35,587 bases of DNA, taken from assembly GCA_021809105.1 (NCBI GenBank), contig JAKBAM010000005.1, positions 1-35,587 of the forward strand. Direction: 5' to 3'. Below, one piece after another: positions 7,861 through 16,101 of this stretch. This stretch comes from Actinomycetes bacterium (GTDB lineage Bacteria; Actinomycetota; Acidimicrobiia; Acidimicrobiales; Palsa-688). Each line of letters begins with the position of its first letter. The first letter of the stretch is position 1. Below the pieces are notes generated by a model that did not search any database, was not told the origin of the DNA, and saw only the letters and a program-made list of their open reading frames with translations. The translations under genes and the position numbers were made by a program.

Positions 7861-8648
7861 CTCCACCATTGCTGTTGCTGGGGGCGCAGCGTTCGGGTAC
7901 GACCGCCCTGGCGTCGAAACTGAGCGAAGCCTACGGGCGCGCCGGTGGCACGTTCACCGTCAACGGGAAGCTCCTCTACCTGCTCCGCCGCTGGTGCAAA
8001 GACGAGGACATCGCCGGCCGCCACCTGCGAGCCGACGAGATCCTCCATGCCCTCGACCGGAGGCCGGCGGCCGGCGCCGGTGCTGAAGGGTGGGCCGGGT
8101 GCGTCGAGGTCGCCCTACGCTCCGCGGCGGCCGAGGTGGCGGCCGGCTGGAAGGGCTCGGCGGTCGAACTCGTCCGACGGATTCTGGCGGAGTCGTACGG
8201 TAGCGGTGAGTGGGGAAACAAGTACAACGAGACCCTGCTGGATCTCCCCTGGGTGCACGCGTTGTACCCTCGGGCCCGCTACCTGCTCGTCATCCGTCAT
8301 CCGGTTGAGGTGGCTGCGTCGATGCTGGCGTGGCGGGGCGACCGGCCCTGGCGTCCCCGCAACGCAGCTGCGGTGTACGACAAGTGGACCGCGTGGCACC
8401 AGCCGTGGCTTCGTATAGTGGGCGAGTTGGCGCCAGAGAACTGGCTCGTCGTCGACTACGAGGGCCTTTGTGGCGGGCGCCTCGACGATGCAGTGCGCAG
8501 CTTCGTCGGGCTCGATCTCGGAGCATTGGAGTTCCGGCGACGCCGGGCGCTCCCACCGCACGATCGCCTCCCGCTGGCTGCAGCCCTGACTTGGCGTCGC
8601 CTCGGTGACCTCCGGTTGGCACGACAAGCAATTCCGCAAGGAGGATGA
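7857..8648 (+). CDS. PAPS-dependent sulfotransferase family protein
   Basis: A 263-residue sulfotransferase-like protein that would transfer sulfate from PAPS to a hydroxyl or amine. The N-terminal LLLLGAQRSGTTAL (residues 5-18) is the 5'-phosphosulfate-binding loop. YLLVIRHPVEVAASMLAWRG in the middle is the 3'-phosphate-binding strand, with the conserved Arg and Ser. WLVVDYEGLC near the C-terminus matches the family's LxxxYEDL element. It starts at GTG 7857 within a GTGA overlap; earlier in-frame starts lie inside the upstream gene and add unrelated sequence. Placement in the NRPS operon suggests product or sugar sulfation. No PAPS-making genes are in the window, so host sulfate activation would be needed. 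Confidence 0.85.
   Translation: MTPPLLLLGAQRSGTTALASKLSEAYGRAGGTFTVNGKLLYLLRRWCKDEDIAGRHLRADEILHALDRRPAAGAGAEGWAGCVEVALRSAAAEVAAGWKGSAVELVRRILAESYGSGEWGNKYNETLLDLPWVHALYPRARYLLVIRHPVEVAASMLAWRGDRPWRPRNAAAVYDKWTAWHQPWLRIVGELAPENWLVVDYEGLCGGRLDDAVRSFVGLDLGALEFRRRRALPPHDRLPLAAALTWRRLGDLRLARQAIPQGG
8638..8644 (+). promoter_or_regulatory. Strong ribosome binding site deciding the VOC gene start
   Basis: AAGGAGG is the best Shine-Dalgarno sequence in the operon. It abuts an ATG at 8645 with no spacer but lies six bases before a GTG at 8651, the ideal distance. It therefore favours the GTG, although the ATG would give the 4-base overlap common in this operon. Confidence 0.6.
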
Positions 8649-8650
8649 CC

Positions 8651-9076
8651 GTGGAAAGCAGCATTTCACCCTTCGGATACGGACCGGAGCATCCAGGCCG
8701 GTACGGGATGAGACTCCACCACGTCCAGCTGGCGATACCCGAGGGCTCGGAGCCGAGGTGCCGCGAATTCTGGGTGGAGACTCTGGGCTTCCTCGAGATA
8801 CCGAAGCCGCCTGTACTCGCCCAACGGGGAGGGTTGTGGGTGCGCTGCGATGCGCTGGAGGTCCATCTCGGCGTGGAGGATCCCTTTTACCCATCCAAGA
8901 AGGCTCACCCGGGGATCGTGGTCGAGGACCTGGAGGAGTTGGCAGCAGTCCTCGAGGCCGCCGCTCATCGGGTGGAATGGGACGACCACTTCCCCGCCCA
9001 TCGACGGTTCTACTGCACCGACCCCTTCGGCAACCGCCTCGAGTTCTTGTCTCCTGACCGCCCGGCTGCTCGATAG
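8651..9076 (+). CDS. VOC (glyoxalase/bleomycin-resistance fold) metalloprotein
   Basis: A 141-residue single-unit vicinal-oxygen-chelate protein. Seen: LHHVQLAIP opening the first beta-alpha-beta-beta-beta unit, FWVETLGF, VEVHLGVED, HPGIVVEDLEEL, and the terminal YCTDPFGNRLEFL typical of the family. His and Glu in these strands are the usual metal ligands. VOC proteins include dioxygenases, isomerases, glyoxalases and antibiotic-binding resistance proteins. In a biosynthetic operon it could tailor the product or bind it for self-protection. The start is set at GTG 8651 by the strong upstream SD; ATG 8645 would add two residues. Confidence 0.85.
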   Translation: MESSISPFGYGPEHPGRYGMRLHHVQLAIPEGSEPRCREFWVETLGFLEIPKPPVLAQRGGLWVRCDALEVHLGVEDPFYPSKKAHPGIVVEDLEELAAVLEAAAHRVEWDDHFPAHRRFYCTDPFGNRLEFLSPDRPAAR

Positions 9077-9078
9077 CC

Positions 9079-10356
9079 GTGGCGCTCCGAAGGGTCCTGT
9101 TCGAGCGCGTCCTCGGTGTCGCCCAGGTGCCGGGCGCCCAGCGGTGGGCCCTGGTCGCCCTCGTCGACAGCGTGGGCACCGGGCTGCTCGCTCCTATCAC
9201 CGTGCTCTATTTCACCCAACAGGTGAAGCTCTCTCTCGCCTCGGTAGGTCTCGGGCTCGCCGTCGCCGGCGTCGCGGCCATCTGCCTCACGCCGCTGGCC
9301 GGACTGGTGATCGATCACATAGGGCCGCGGTCCGCTCTGGTCGGGTACTGGCTCCTCGCCGGCGCCTCCTACGCCGGATACGGCCTGGTGCACAGCTGGG
9401 GCGCATTCGTGGCGACGGCCTCAGTCGCGCTGGTGGCGGACTATTCGGCCAAACCGGCGAAGCAGACGTTCGTCACCCAGCTCGCGCAGGGGGCAGACCG
9501 AGTTCGGCTCATGGCCTTCCAGCGCTCCGTCCGCAATGCTGGGTACAGCGTCGGCGGGCTGTTGGCTGCCGCAGCGCTGGCGGTGGGCGGGGCTGGCTAC
9601 CTGGCGGTGATTTACGGGGATGCGCTCAGCTACCTGCTGGCCGCTGCTGTGATCCTGACCATCCGCGGCGCCCATCGTGGGTCGGTGCCAGCGCCGGGCA
9701 AACCGTCTCTGCGGGACTACCGGGTGGTGGCCCGGGACCGCCGCTATCTCAGCCTCGCGGTGCTCGACTTCTTCGCGACGTTCCATGCCACGGCGCTGAC
9801 GATCGCCATCCCCTTATGGGTGGCGCTTCACACCAGGGCCCCCCGAGCCCTGGTCGGGATCTTGTTCACCGTGAACACAACTCTCGTGGTGCTCCTCCAG
9901 GTGCGCGTGACCAGACGGGTGAGCGGCGCGACCGACGCACCGCCGGCCTACGTGCGTGCCGCGCTCCTCTTCGCTCTGGCGGCAGGCTCGTACGAGGCGG
10001 CCCGCTACACCGGCGAGATCGTCGCGGTGGCGCTGCTGGTAATCGGGCTGCTGCTTCACACCGCCAGCGAGCTGAACGCTTCGACCGCCGAGTGGACCGC
10101 CTCGATCGAATTGGCGCCCGAGGCGCATCGCGGCAAGTACCTGGCTCTGTTCTCTCTCGGGGCATCGCTTCAACAGGCGCTCGGACCGGTGATCATCACC
10201 TCGATCCTCACGGCCTGGGCAGGCGGCCTGTGGATCCTGCTGGCGGTGCTCATGGCGGTAGGGACGCTCTCCAGCGCGGCGCGCGTCCGCTCGTGGGGTG
10301 TCGACAGCCCGACGCCGATAGCCGACGACCTCGTCGAGTCAGGAGGAGCCGGGTGA
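9079..10356 (+). CDS. Major facilitator superfamily transporter, probable product exporter
   Basis: A 425-residue integral membrane protein with twelve predicted hydrophobic segments, for example around LLAPITVLYF, LSYLLAAAVILTI, VALLVIGLLLHTASEL and GGLWILLAVLMAVGTLSS. LAGLVIDHIGPRSAL between helices 2 and 3 matches the MFS loop-2/3 motif GxLaDrxGrr, and the cytoplasmic central loop holds many basic residues. GTG 9079 starts two bases after the VOC stop. As the only transporter in the operon it is the best candidate for export of the peptide product or for self-resistance. Substrate and direction are inferred from context. Confidence 0.85.
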   Translation: MALRRVLFERVLGVAQVPGAQRWALVALVDSVGTGLLAPITVLYFTQQVKLSLASVGLGLAVAGVAAICLTPLAGLVIDHIGPRSALVGYWLLAGASYAGYGLVHSWGAFVATASVALVADYSAKPAKQTFVTQLAQGADRVRLMAFQRSVRNAGYSVGGLLAAAALAVGGAGYLAVIYGDALSYLLAAAVILTIRGAHRGSVPAPGKPSLRDYRVVARDRRYLSLAVLDFFATFHATALTIAIPLWVALHTRAPRALVGILFTVNTTLVVLLQVRVTRRVSGATDAPPAYVRAALLFALAAGSYEAARYTGEIVAVALLVIGLLLHTASELNASTAEWTASIELAPEAHRGKYLALFSLGASLQQALGPVIITSILTAWAGGLWILLAVLMAVGTLSSAARVRSWGVDSPTPIADDLVESGGAG

Positions 10357-11861
10357 TCACGCCCGAAGCAGTACGACGCATCTGGACTGAGGTACTTGAG
10401 ATCCCCGAAGGCGGCCGCCTCGACGATTTCTACGCTGCCGGGGGCGATTCCCTCCTGGCGGTCCGGATGGTCGGCGCGCTGCGCGACGGGGGATTGCAGG
10501 TGACCCTGCGAGACTTCCTTCGCCGCCCGACCCTCTCCTATCTGGTCGCTCTGGCGGATCAGCCAGCGAGTGAGCTGCCGCCCCGCTTCGATACCGCCCC
10601 GGGCATCGAAGCTCCGGGAGCGCCTTATCGGGTGCTTCCCGCTCAACAGCGCTGGCTCGACCACAACTGGGCGGAGCCGACCCACTTCAATCTCGGCGCC
10701 ATCTTCTCGGTAGGGGCCGCATGCGGGCTTGGCGAGGTGGCTGCCGCAGGGACGCAGCTCGTGCATCGCCACGCCGCCCTGCGCACCGCCTACCGTCGCG
10801 GTGTTGTGGGCTGGGTGGCTGAGACCTTGCCGCCGGATGCCTGCGATGTGGTGTCCGTCATCGATCCGGGGTCGGGACCTCTCGACGCCGCGGTAGGCGA
10901 AGCTCAAGTCACGCTCGACCCCTACGAAGGCAGGGTCGCTCGTGTCCTCGTCGGCAGGGCTGACGACGGCGACTTGCTCCTGGCTCTCGTCGCCCACCAC
11001 CTGACACTGGATGGCTACAGCTTGAGCCTCGCCGGTGACGACATCGAGCGGCTGCTGGGCGGCGCTGTCGGGCCGGTCAATCAGCCCGAGCACTACGCAG
11101 CCGCGTGCGATCAGTGGGAGATGTCCGCCGAGGCGCAGGAGGACTGTGGTGCCTGGGCCGCGCCACCTTGGGGCGTGGCCGGCCGGGTGACTCCGACGGC
11201 CGGTGGAGCGGGCAACCTCGACACGGTGAGGACCACCAACGTCGCCCTGTCGCCCGAGCACACCGTGGCCCTCGCACGCCGATGCCGCCAGGCATCGACC
11301 ACGGTCGCCGACGCCACGCTCCAAGGGTTGTGCGAAGCGATCGCCGGCGAATGGTCCCTCGAGGCGGTGATCGTCGACGAGTACTCGCACGGGCGGGACG
11401 TGACGCCGGGCGGCATCGACATCGCCGCTACCGTCGGCTACCTGCAGAGCACCTATCCAGTGCTGGTGCGCTGCGGGCGAGGGCCCGGGACCCTCGAGCG
11501 CGGAGCAGCCGCTCACATCGGCGTCCCGGAGCGGCGCTTCGGCTTCGACATCCTCCGCCAGCGCCGCGGTGGGACGGCCGTGGGCCCCGCTCCCGGCACA
11601 GTGGACATCCGTTACAACTTTCGCGGCCAGCTCGGTCGGATCAACGAGCGGCGCAACCGAATCGTCCGGGGCGCCGATATTCAGATCCGCGGGCAGCGGT
11701 CTCGCCTTCAGAGCGAACCCTACGAGCTGATGCTCGAGGGCGACCTCATCGACGGGCGCCTCGTCCTCGGCATCAAGTCGAGCGTGGTTCGTCACGAGCC
11801 GGCCCGGATCGAAGATGTGTTGCGCCGGGCGGCGGCCGCTCTCTCGCAGGAGGCCCGGTGA
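10353..11861 (+). CDS. NRPS protein: carrier (PCP) plus epimerisation-type domain
   Basis: A 502-residue didomain starting at GTG 10353 (GTGA overlap with the transporter). Residues 1-75 form a peptidyl carrier; Ser33 in AAGGDSL is the phosphopantetheine site. Residues about 90-500 are a condensation-superfamily domain with HHLTLDG at 215-221. It looks like the epimerisation subclass: PAQQRWLDHN near its start, SHGRD at 345-349, TVGYLQSTYPV, and IRYNFRGQLG near its end match E-domain core motifs, not C-domain ones. The catalytic Glu normally just before the HGR motif reads Tyr344, with Glu343 beside it. No adenylation domain is in cis, so the carrier must be loaded in trans, probably by the A enzyme at 20435-21961. 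Confidence 0.85.
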   Translation: MITPEAVRRIWTEVLEIPEGGRLDDFYAAGGDSLLAVRMVGALRDGGLQVTLRDFLRRPTLSYLVALADQPASELPPRFDTAPGIEAPGAPYRVLPAQQRWLDHNWAEPTHFNLGAIFSVGAACGLGEVAAAGTQLVHRHAALRTAYRRGVVGWVAETLPPDACDVVSVIDPGSGPLDAAVGEAQVTLDPYEGRVARVLVGRADDGDLLLALVAHHLTLDGYSLSLAGDDIERLLGGAVGPVNQPEHYAAACDQWEMSAEAQEDCGAWAAPPWGVAGRVTPTAGGAGNLDTVRTTNVALSPEHTVALARRCRQASTTVADATLQGLCEAIAGEWSLEAVIVDEYSHGRDVTPGGIDIAATVGYLQSTYPVLVRCGRGPGTLERGAAAHIGVPERRFGFDILRQRRGGTAVGPAPGTVDIRYNFRGQLGRINERRNRIVRGADIQIRGQRSRLQSEPYELMLEGDLIDGRLVLGIKSSVVRHEPARIEDVLRRAAAALSQEAR

Positions 11862-14800
11862 GCCGTCCAACGCCCGATACGGTTGGCGGCCCAGCGCTTC
11901 TTGATGCAGCCGCCGCGTTACTCGATATCCCCACCGTCCCCGAGGGCGCCAGCTTCGTGGAGCTGGGCGGGGACTCGTTGCGAGCGGTGATGCTCGCCGC
12001 GACCGCCGACGAGATCGCCGGCCTCACCCTCGACTTGGGCGCACTGCTCGGCGACACGGCACTGCGCGAGGTGCTCGCTGGCGGGGGCTCGGTGATACCG
12101 GACGACGGGGCAAACCCGGGGCGCCAGCCCGCGCCTCCCGTGCCGCCTGATGTGGCCCTGATGCTGCTTGCCGATTCGCTCCTCGGCGGTACGCCGTACA
12201 ACCTGGTCTTCACCCTCTGCTTCCCCGACAGGGTGGAGGGTGACCGCCTGGAGGAAGCGGTCCGCGTGCTGGTCGCTGCCAACCCGATGCTGCGCACCAG
12301 GTTCCGCTCCCACGACGGCGCCTTTGTGCCGGAGCTCTTGCCCCCGTCGGCCGTCGCGATCGAGAGGAGGTCGGTTGTCGGCATGGTGGAGGTAGCGGGG
12401 GCGGCTGTGCAGGAGCTGGCCCGTATCGAGGGTGCCGTGCCGCTGGACGCGAGGGCGCGCCCACCGCTGCGGGTCATCTGGTGTGCCTGCGCCGGGGCGG
12501 ATCGTGATGCCGTGATCGTCGTGGTGCACCACGCGCTCGTGGATGGCCACGGCATTGGACGGCTGCTGGCGGGACTGGTGGCCGCTTACGACGTCGCCGG
12601 TGAGGACGGGGCACCGGCACCGGCACCGGCACCGGCACCGGAGCTCAAAGGCCGCGAGGAGCCGGGCACAAGCCGGGAGCTACTGGCGGCTTGGTGGGCC
12701 GGGCACCTCTCCCAGGTTCCGCATGTACTCGAGTTGCCGACGAGTCGGGCTCGGGCTGATCTCCAGGATGTTCGGGGCGCCCGGCTACCCTTCTCCCTGG
12801 ACGCCGAGGAGACCCGCCAGCTACGCGACCTGGCCCGGCGCCATGGTGTGACCCCGTTCGTGGTCTGGCTGACGGCGTGGGGCCTGACGTTGGCTCGCCA
12901 TTGCGGGGTGAAGCGCCTCCTGGTGGGAGTCCCGTACCTCGGCCGCCCTACCGCCGGGGCCCGCGACTCGATCGACGCCCGTTCCAGCGTTCTGCCGGTT
13001 CTCGTTGACGTAGATGAGGAGGCAGATCTCGGCGCGCACCTACGCTCGCTGCGCTCGTCGCTCACGGCGTCGCTGAGCCACGCGGGTCTGCCATTTTCCA
13101 ACCTTCTCGATGCGGTTCGGCCCGAGAAGGACGGACGGCGCAACCCGCTGATCCAGCACGTCCTCGGAGCCCACAGCGACCTCGTGCCGCCAGCCTTCGA
13201 GACGAGGGCCGGGTGGGTTCGCGTGGTCGAAGGGCACGGAGGAGGCAGCCCCTTCGACGCCTCGATCTTCGTGCAGCGCGACGCCCCGGTCCTGACGGGA
13301 GCCCTCGAGTACGCAACCGCAGCCATGACCCCGGGTGAGGCCTGCGAGCTGCTCGCCAGCTTCTGTGCGCTGCTGAGCGAGCTCGCCGCCGCATCCGACG
13401 AGATCACCATCGGGGACCTGCGCGGCGTTCCCGGGTGCGCGCGCCGGGAGTTGACCGCTCTGGAACGGCCGGTTGCCAACCCGGCGCAGAGCAGCATCGA
13501 ACGTCTGGTGCACCAGCGAGCCACGTTGGCGCCGGCGTCGCCCGCAGTGCTGCGCCGTGATCCCACCGCACCAGACTCGGTCCGGGCGGCAGATCAGGCC
13601 TGGTCCGTCGTGACCTACGAGCAGCTGTGGCGCGCCAGCGAGCACCAAGCGGCCGCACTTCATTCCGCAGGAGTGCGCCCAGGCGACACCGTCGCGGTAG
13701 CGCTCGGGCGGGGGCTACCCGAGATCGTCGCAGTACTCGGCGCGCTCCGGGCCGGAGCAGCGTACGCGCCGCTCGACCAGACCTGGCCGGTGGCCCGCTT
13801 GCTGGCATGCGTGGAGCGGTGCCGTCCGGTGGCCATGCTCGCCGATGATCCCGAGATGGCGGTCCTCGCCAGTTGCGTGAGCGCTCCTGCGCTGGCCGAG
13901 GAATGGCTGACCGCCCCGTCGAATCCTCCGTCCTGGCCGGAGGACCAACCCGGCCGAACCGCCTATGTGACCTTCACCTCCGGCACCTCCGGCAATCCCA
14001 AGGCTGTCGCCGTCCCCCACCGGGCTGTCACCAGGTTGTGCGCCGATGACGGAGTCACCGACGTCAGTGCGGGCGACACCGTGTTGCGCTACGCCCCTCT
14101 CGCCTTCGACGCCAGCACGCTGGAGATCTTCCCACCGCTGACCCGTGGCGCTTGCATCGCTATCGCGCCGAGAGACCCCCTCTCGTTGCCGGAGCTGTCA
14201 GAGACCATCTCGACCGCCGGCGTGTCGGTGGCGTGGCTCACCGCCGGCCTATTTCGAGTCCTGGTGGACACTCTCCCGGAGGTATTCGCGCCGCTGCGCC
14301 ATCTCCTGACCGGCGGTGAGGTGGTCCCAGCGGACCGGGTTGCGCGCGTCGTCGCGCTGCACCCCAACCTGCGAGTGACCAACGGGTACGGCCCCACGGA
14401 GAACACAACTTTCAGCACCGTCGCCATATTCGAGCCGGGTGATGTCATCCCGGACCCGTTGCCCCTCGGCAGGCCAGTCCGGGGGACGGGCGTGGCCGTC
14501 CTCGACAGCAGAGGACGCCTGCTTCCCAAAGGAGCCCGGGGTGAAATATGCCTCACGGGAGACGGGCTCGCGCTCGGTTACCTACGGGACGGTGGTCCGG
14601 GCGCCGCCGCCGGTGGCGAGGCCTTCGAGCGCCGAAGTCCCCTCCTCGGGCTGCCCATGTACCGCACCGGAGATGCCGGCCGGGTCGCCATCGACGGGTC
14701 GATCGAATATCTCGGCCGGCTCGATGGGGAGGCCAAGATCCGAGGTTTCCGGGTAAACCCGACGTCGGTCGCCAACGTGCTGCGTTCCGCCAAGGGCGTC

Positions 14801-15355
14801 TCCGAGGTGACGGTCGTAGCGGTCGGTGCCCCGGGGCGGCGCGAGCTGGTGGCGCTGGTCCGCCCGGTGCCGGGGACGGCGCCCGGTGCGGCGATCGACG
14901 AAGCTCGGAGCCGGGCGGCGCGCCTCCTGCCTGCTTTCGAACGGCCCAGCCGCTGGGGTGAGATGGAAGAGGTTCCAGTCACCGCCAACGGCAAGCTAGA
15001 CCTCGACGCCGTTGCCAGGCTGGTCACAAGTAGGCCGCGAGTGCCATTCGTCGGTGACAGCGCTTCCGGCGAGCCAGTTACTGCCGGTGTCGCCGAGCGG
15101 GTGGCCGCGGGCGTACCAGCCGCGAGCAGTGACGTCGCCGCCCTGGTTCAGGGCATCGTGGCGCGAACGCTCGGCGCCTCCGAGGTCGCGGCGGACGACG
15201 ACCTCTTCGACCTCGGCGCCGATTCGCTGTTGCTGGCTCGACTCGTAGTCCTCGTGGAGACCGGCACCGGGGTCCGCGTGCCTCTGCGCCAGCTGTATCG
15301 ATCACCCACGCTGAGGACTCTCGTCGCCCTGGTCGAGGAAGGAGCACCGGCATGA
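11858..15355 (+). CDS. NRPS protein: PCP - condensation - adenylation - PCP
   Basis: A 1165-residue protein starting at GTG 11858. First carrier: residues 1-80, Ser40 in LGGDSL. Condensation domain: about 90-520, intact HHALVDG at 224-230, plus a Pro-Ala repeat linker. Adenylation domain: about 540-1050, TFTSGTSGNPK at 705-715, NGYGPTE at 842-848, catalytic Lys1046 in ANGKL. Final carrier: Ser1123 in LGADSL. Aligned by eye to PheA, the specificity residues read D-A-L-W-L-G-G-T-F-K, close to the valine code DAFWIGGTFK, so a branched aliphatic amino acid is likely. No release domain is fused; the next gene supplies a thioesterase. The N-terminal carrier without its own A domain implies loading or acyl transfer in trans. 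Confidence 0.93.
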   Translation: MSRPTPDTVGGPALLDAAAALLDIPTVPEGASFVELGGDSLRAVMLAATADEIAGLTLDLGALLGDTALREVLAGGGSVIPDDGANPGRQPAPPVPPDVALMLLADSLLGGTPYNLVFTLCFPDRVEGDRLEEAVRVLVAANPMLRTRFRSHDGAFVPELLPPSAVAIERRSVVGMVEVAGAAVQELARIEGAVPLDARARPPLRVIWCACAGADRDAVIVVVHHALVDGHGIGRLLAGLVAAYDVAGEDGAPAPAPAPAPELKGREEPGTSRELLAAWWAGHLSQVPHVLELPTSRARADLQDVRGARLPFSLDAEETRQLRDLARRHGVTPFVVWLTAWGLTLARHCGVKRLLVGVPYLGRPTAGARDSIDARSSVLPVLVDVDEEADLGAHLRSLRSSLTASLSHAGLPFSNLLDAVRPEKDGRRNPLIQHVLGAHSDLVPPAFETRAGWVRVVEGHGGGSPFDASIFVQRDAPVLTGALEYATAAMTPGEACELLASFCALLSELAAASDEITIGDLRGVPGCARRELTALERPVANPAQSSIERLVHQRATLAPASPAVLRRDPTAPDSVRAADQAWSVVTYEQLWRASEHQAAALHSAGVRPGDTVAVALGRGLPEIVAVLGALRAGAAYAPLDQTWPVARLLACVERCRPVAMLADDPEMAVLASCVSAPALAEEWLTAPSNPPSWPEDQPGRTAYVTFTSGTSGNPKAVAVPHRAVTRLCADDGVTDVSAGDTVLRYAPLAFDASTLEIFPPLTRGACIAIAPRDPLSLPELSETISTAGVSVAWLTAGLFRVLVDTLPEVFAPLRHLLTGGEVVPADRVARVVALHPNLRVTNGYGPTENTTFSTVAIFEPGDVIPDPLPLGRPVRGTGVAVLDSRGRLLPKGARGEICLTGDGLALGYLRDGGPGAAAGGEAFERRSPLLGLPMYRTGDAGRVAIDGSIEYLGRLDGEAKIRGFRVNPTSVANVLRSAKGVSEVTVVAVGAPGRRELVALVRPVPGTAPGAAIDEARSRAARLLPAFERPSRWGEMEEVPVTANGKLDLDAVARLVTSRPRVPFVGDSASGEPVTAGVAERVAAGVPAASSDVAALVQGIVARTLGASEVAADDDLFDLGADSLLLARLVVLVETGTGVRVPLRQLYRSPTLRTLVALVEEGAPA
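12611..12640. repeat. GCACCG hexamer repeat inside the condensation domain (Pro-Ala linker)
   Basis: Five perfect copies of GCACCG encode an Ala-Pro run in a loop about 27 residues after the HHALVDG motif. The loop separates the two halves of the condensation domain, so copy-number change would be in frame and tolerated. Confidence 0.85.
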
Positions 15356-16101
15356 CCACCGACCTTGGCGCCGGCGTCTTGCAACGTTGGAAGCCGGCTG
15401 GAGCCGCGCAGCAGTCCCTGTACGGCATGGCCCAGGCCGGGGGAGGCGCTGCTGAGCTGCGGCAGCTGGCCGAAGTCCTGTCCGACCACGACGTCGTCGG
15501 TGTGCGGCTCGCCGGGCGCGAGCGACGGATCGACGACATTTTGTCCTCGGACCCGGAGGTTGTCGCTGCGGAGGTGGCGGCGGCGATCGCCCTCGACCGT
15601 GATGCCGCAGCCATCCCCTGTGCGCTGCTCGGTCAATGCTCCGGTGCGTGGTTGGCCTTGGCGGTCGCGGCCCGCCTCGAGCTGGCGGAAAGGCCGGTCG
15701 GGCTCCTCGTCATCGTGTCCCAGGCGCCGCCTCCCTCTTCGTCCTCCCCCGGCACGATCATCGACGGCGCCGCTTCGGTCCGGGAGGTGGTGGACGGCGG
15801 GGCGATACCCCCAGAGGTAGCAGCCGATAGTGAGATGATGGAGATGATCCTTCCGACCCTGCGGAGCGACCTCCTCCTCGCCGGCGGGTTGGCCGCCATG
15901 CGCCCGCGGGTCATCTCGAGCGACATCCTCGTGGTATACGGCAGTGACGACGTACGCGTGGACGCCGCGTGCCTCGGTGGATGGCGTGAGTGGACCACGG
16001 GCGGGCTCAAGATCGAGCAGATCCCAGGGGGGCACCTGCCGCTGCGTGACGCACCCGCTGCACTGGGCGCAGTGATCAAGGGCCATGCGACCGGTGCGTG
16101 A
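15352..16101 (+). CDS. Type II thioesterase-like alpha/beta hydrolase with a cysteine nucleophile
   Basis: A 249-residue protein of the stand-alone (type II) thioesterase class found with NRPS genes. These hydrolyse mis-acylated carriers or release products. The nucleophile elbow, normally GHSMGA, reads LLGQCSGAW, placing Cys96 where Ser is expected. A downstream Asp in VVYGSDD and a His in IPGGHLPL complete a Cys-Asp-His triad. The N-terminus lacks the usual FPHAGG-type oxyanion sequence in clear form, although YGMAQAGGGA is a plausible equivalent. Its ATG overlaps the NRPS stop as ATGA. Cys-type thioesterases in other NRPSs favour acyl transfer or ring closure over hydrolysis, so it may be the releasing enzyme. 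Confidence 0.8.
   Translation: MTTDLGAGVLQRWKPAGAAQQSLYGMAQAGGGAAELRQLAEVLSDHDVVGVRLAGRERRIDDILSSDPEVVAAEVAAAIALDRDAAAIPCALLGQCSGAWLALAVAARLELAERPVGLLVIVSQAPPPSSSSPGTIIDGAASVREVVDGGAIPPEVAADSEMMEMILPTLRSDLLLAGGLAAMRPRVISSDILVVYGSDDVRVDAACLGGWREWTTGGLKIEQIPGGHLPLRDAPAALGAVIKGHATGA

Noticed and set aside
10170..11870. Long minus-strand open frame (over 560 codons) opposite the carrier-epimerase gene
   Set aside because: It is the antisense shadow of a clear NRPS gene. Its sequence has no domain, and the plus strand carries intact catalytic motifs and coupled start/stop signals.
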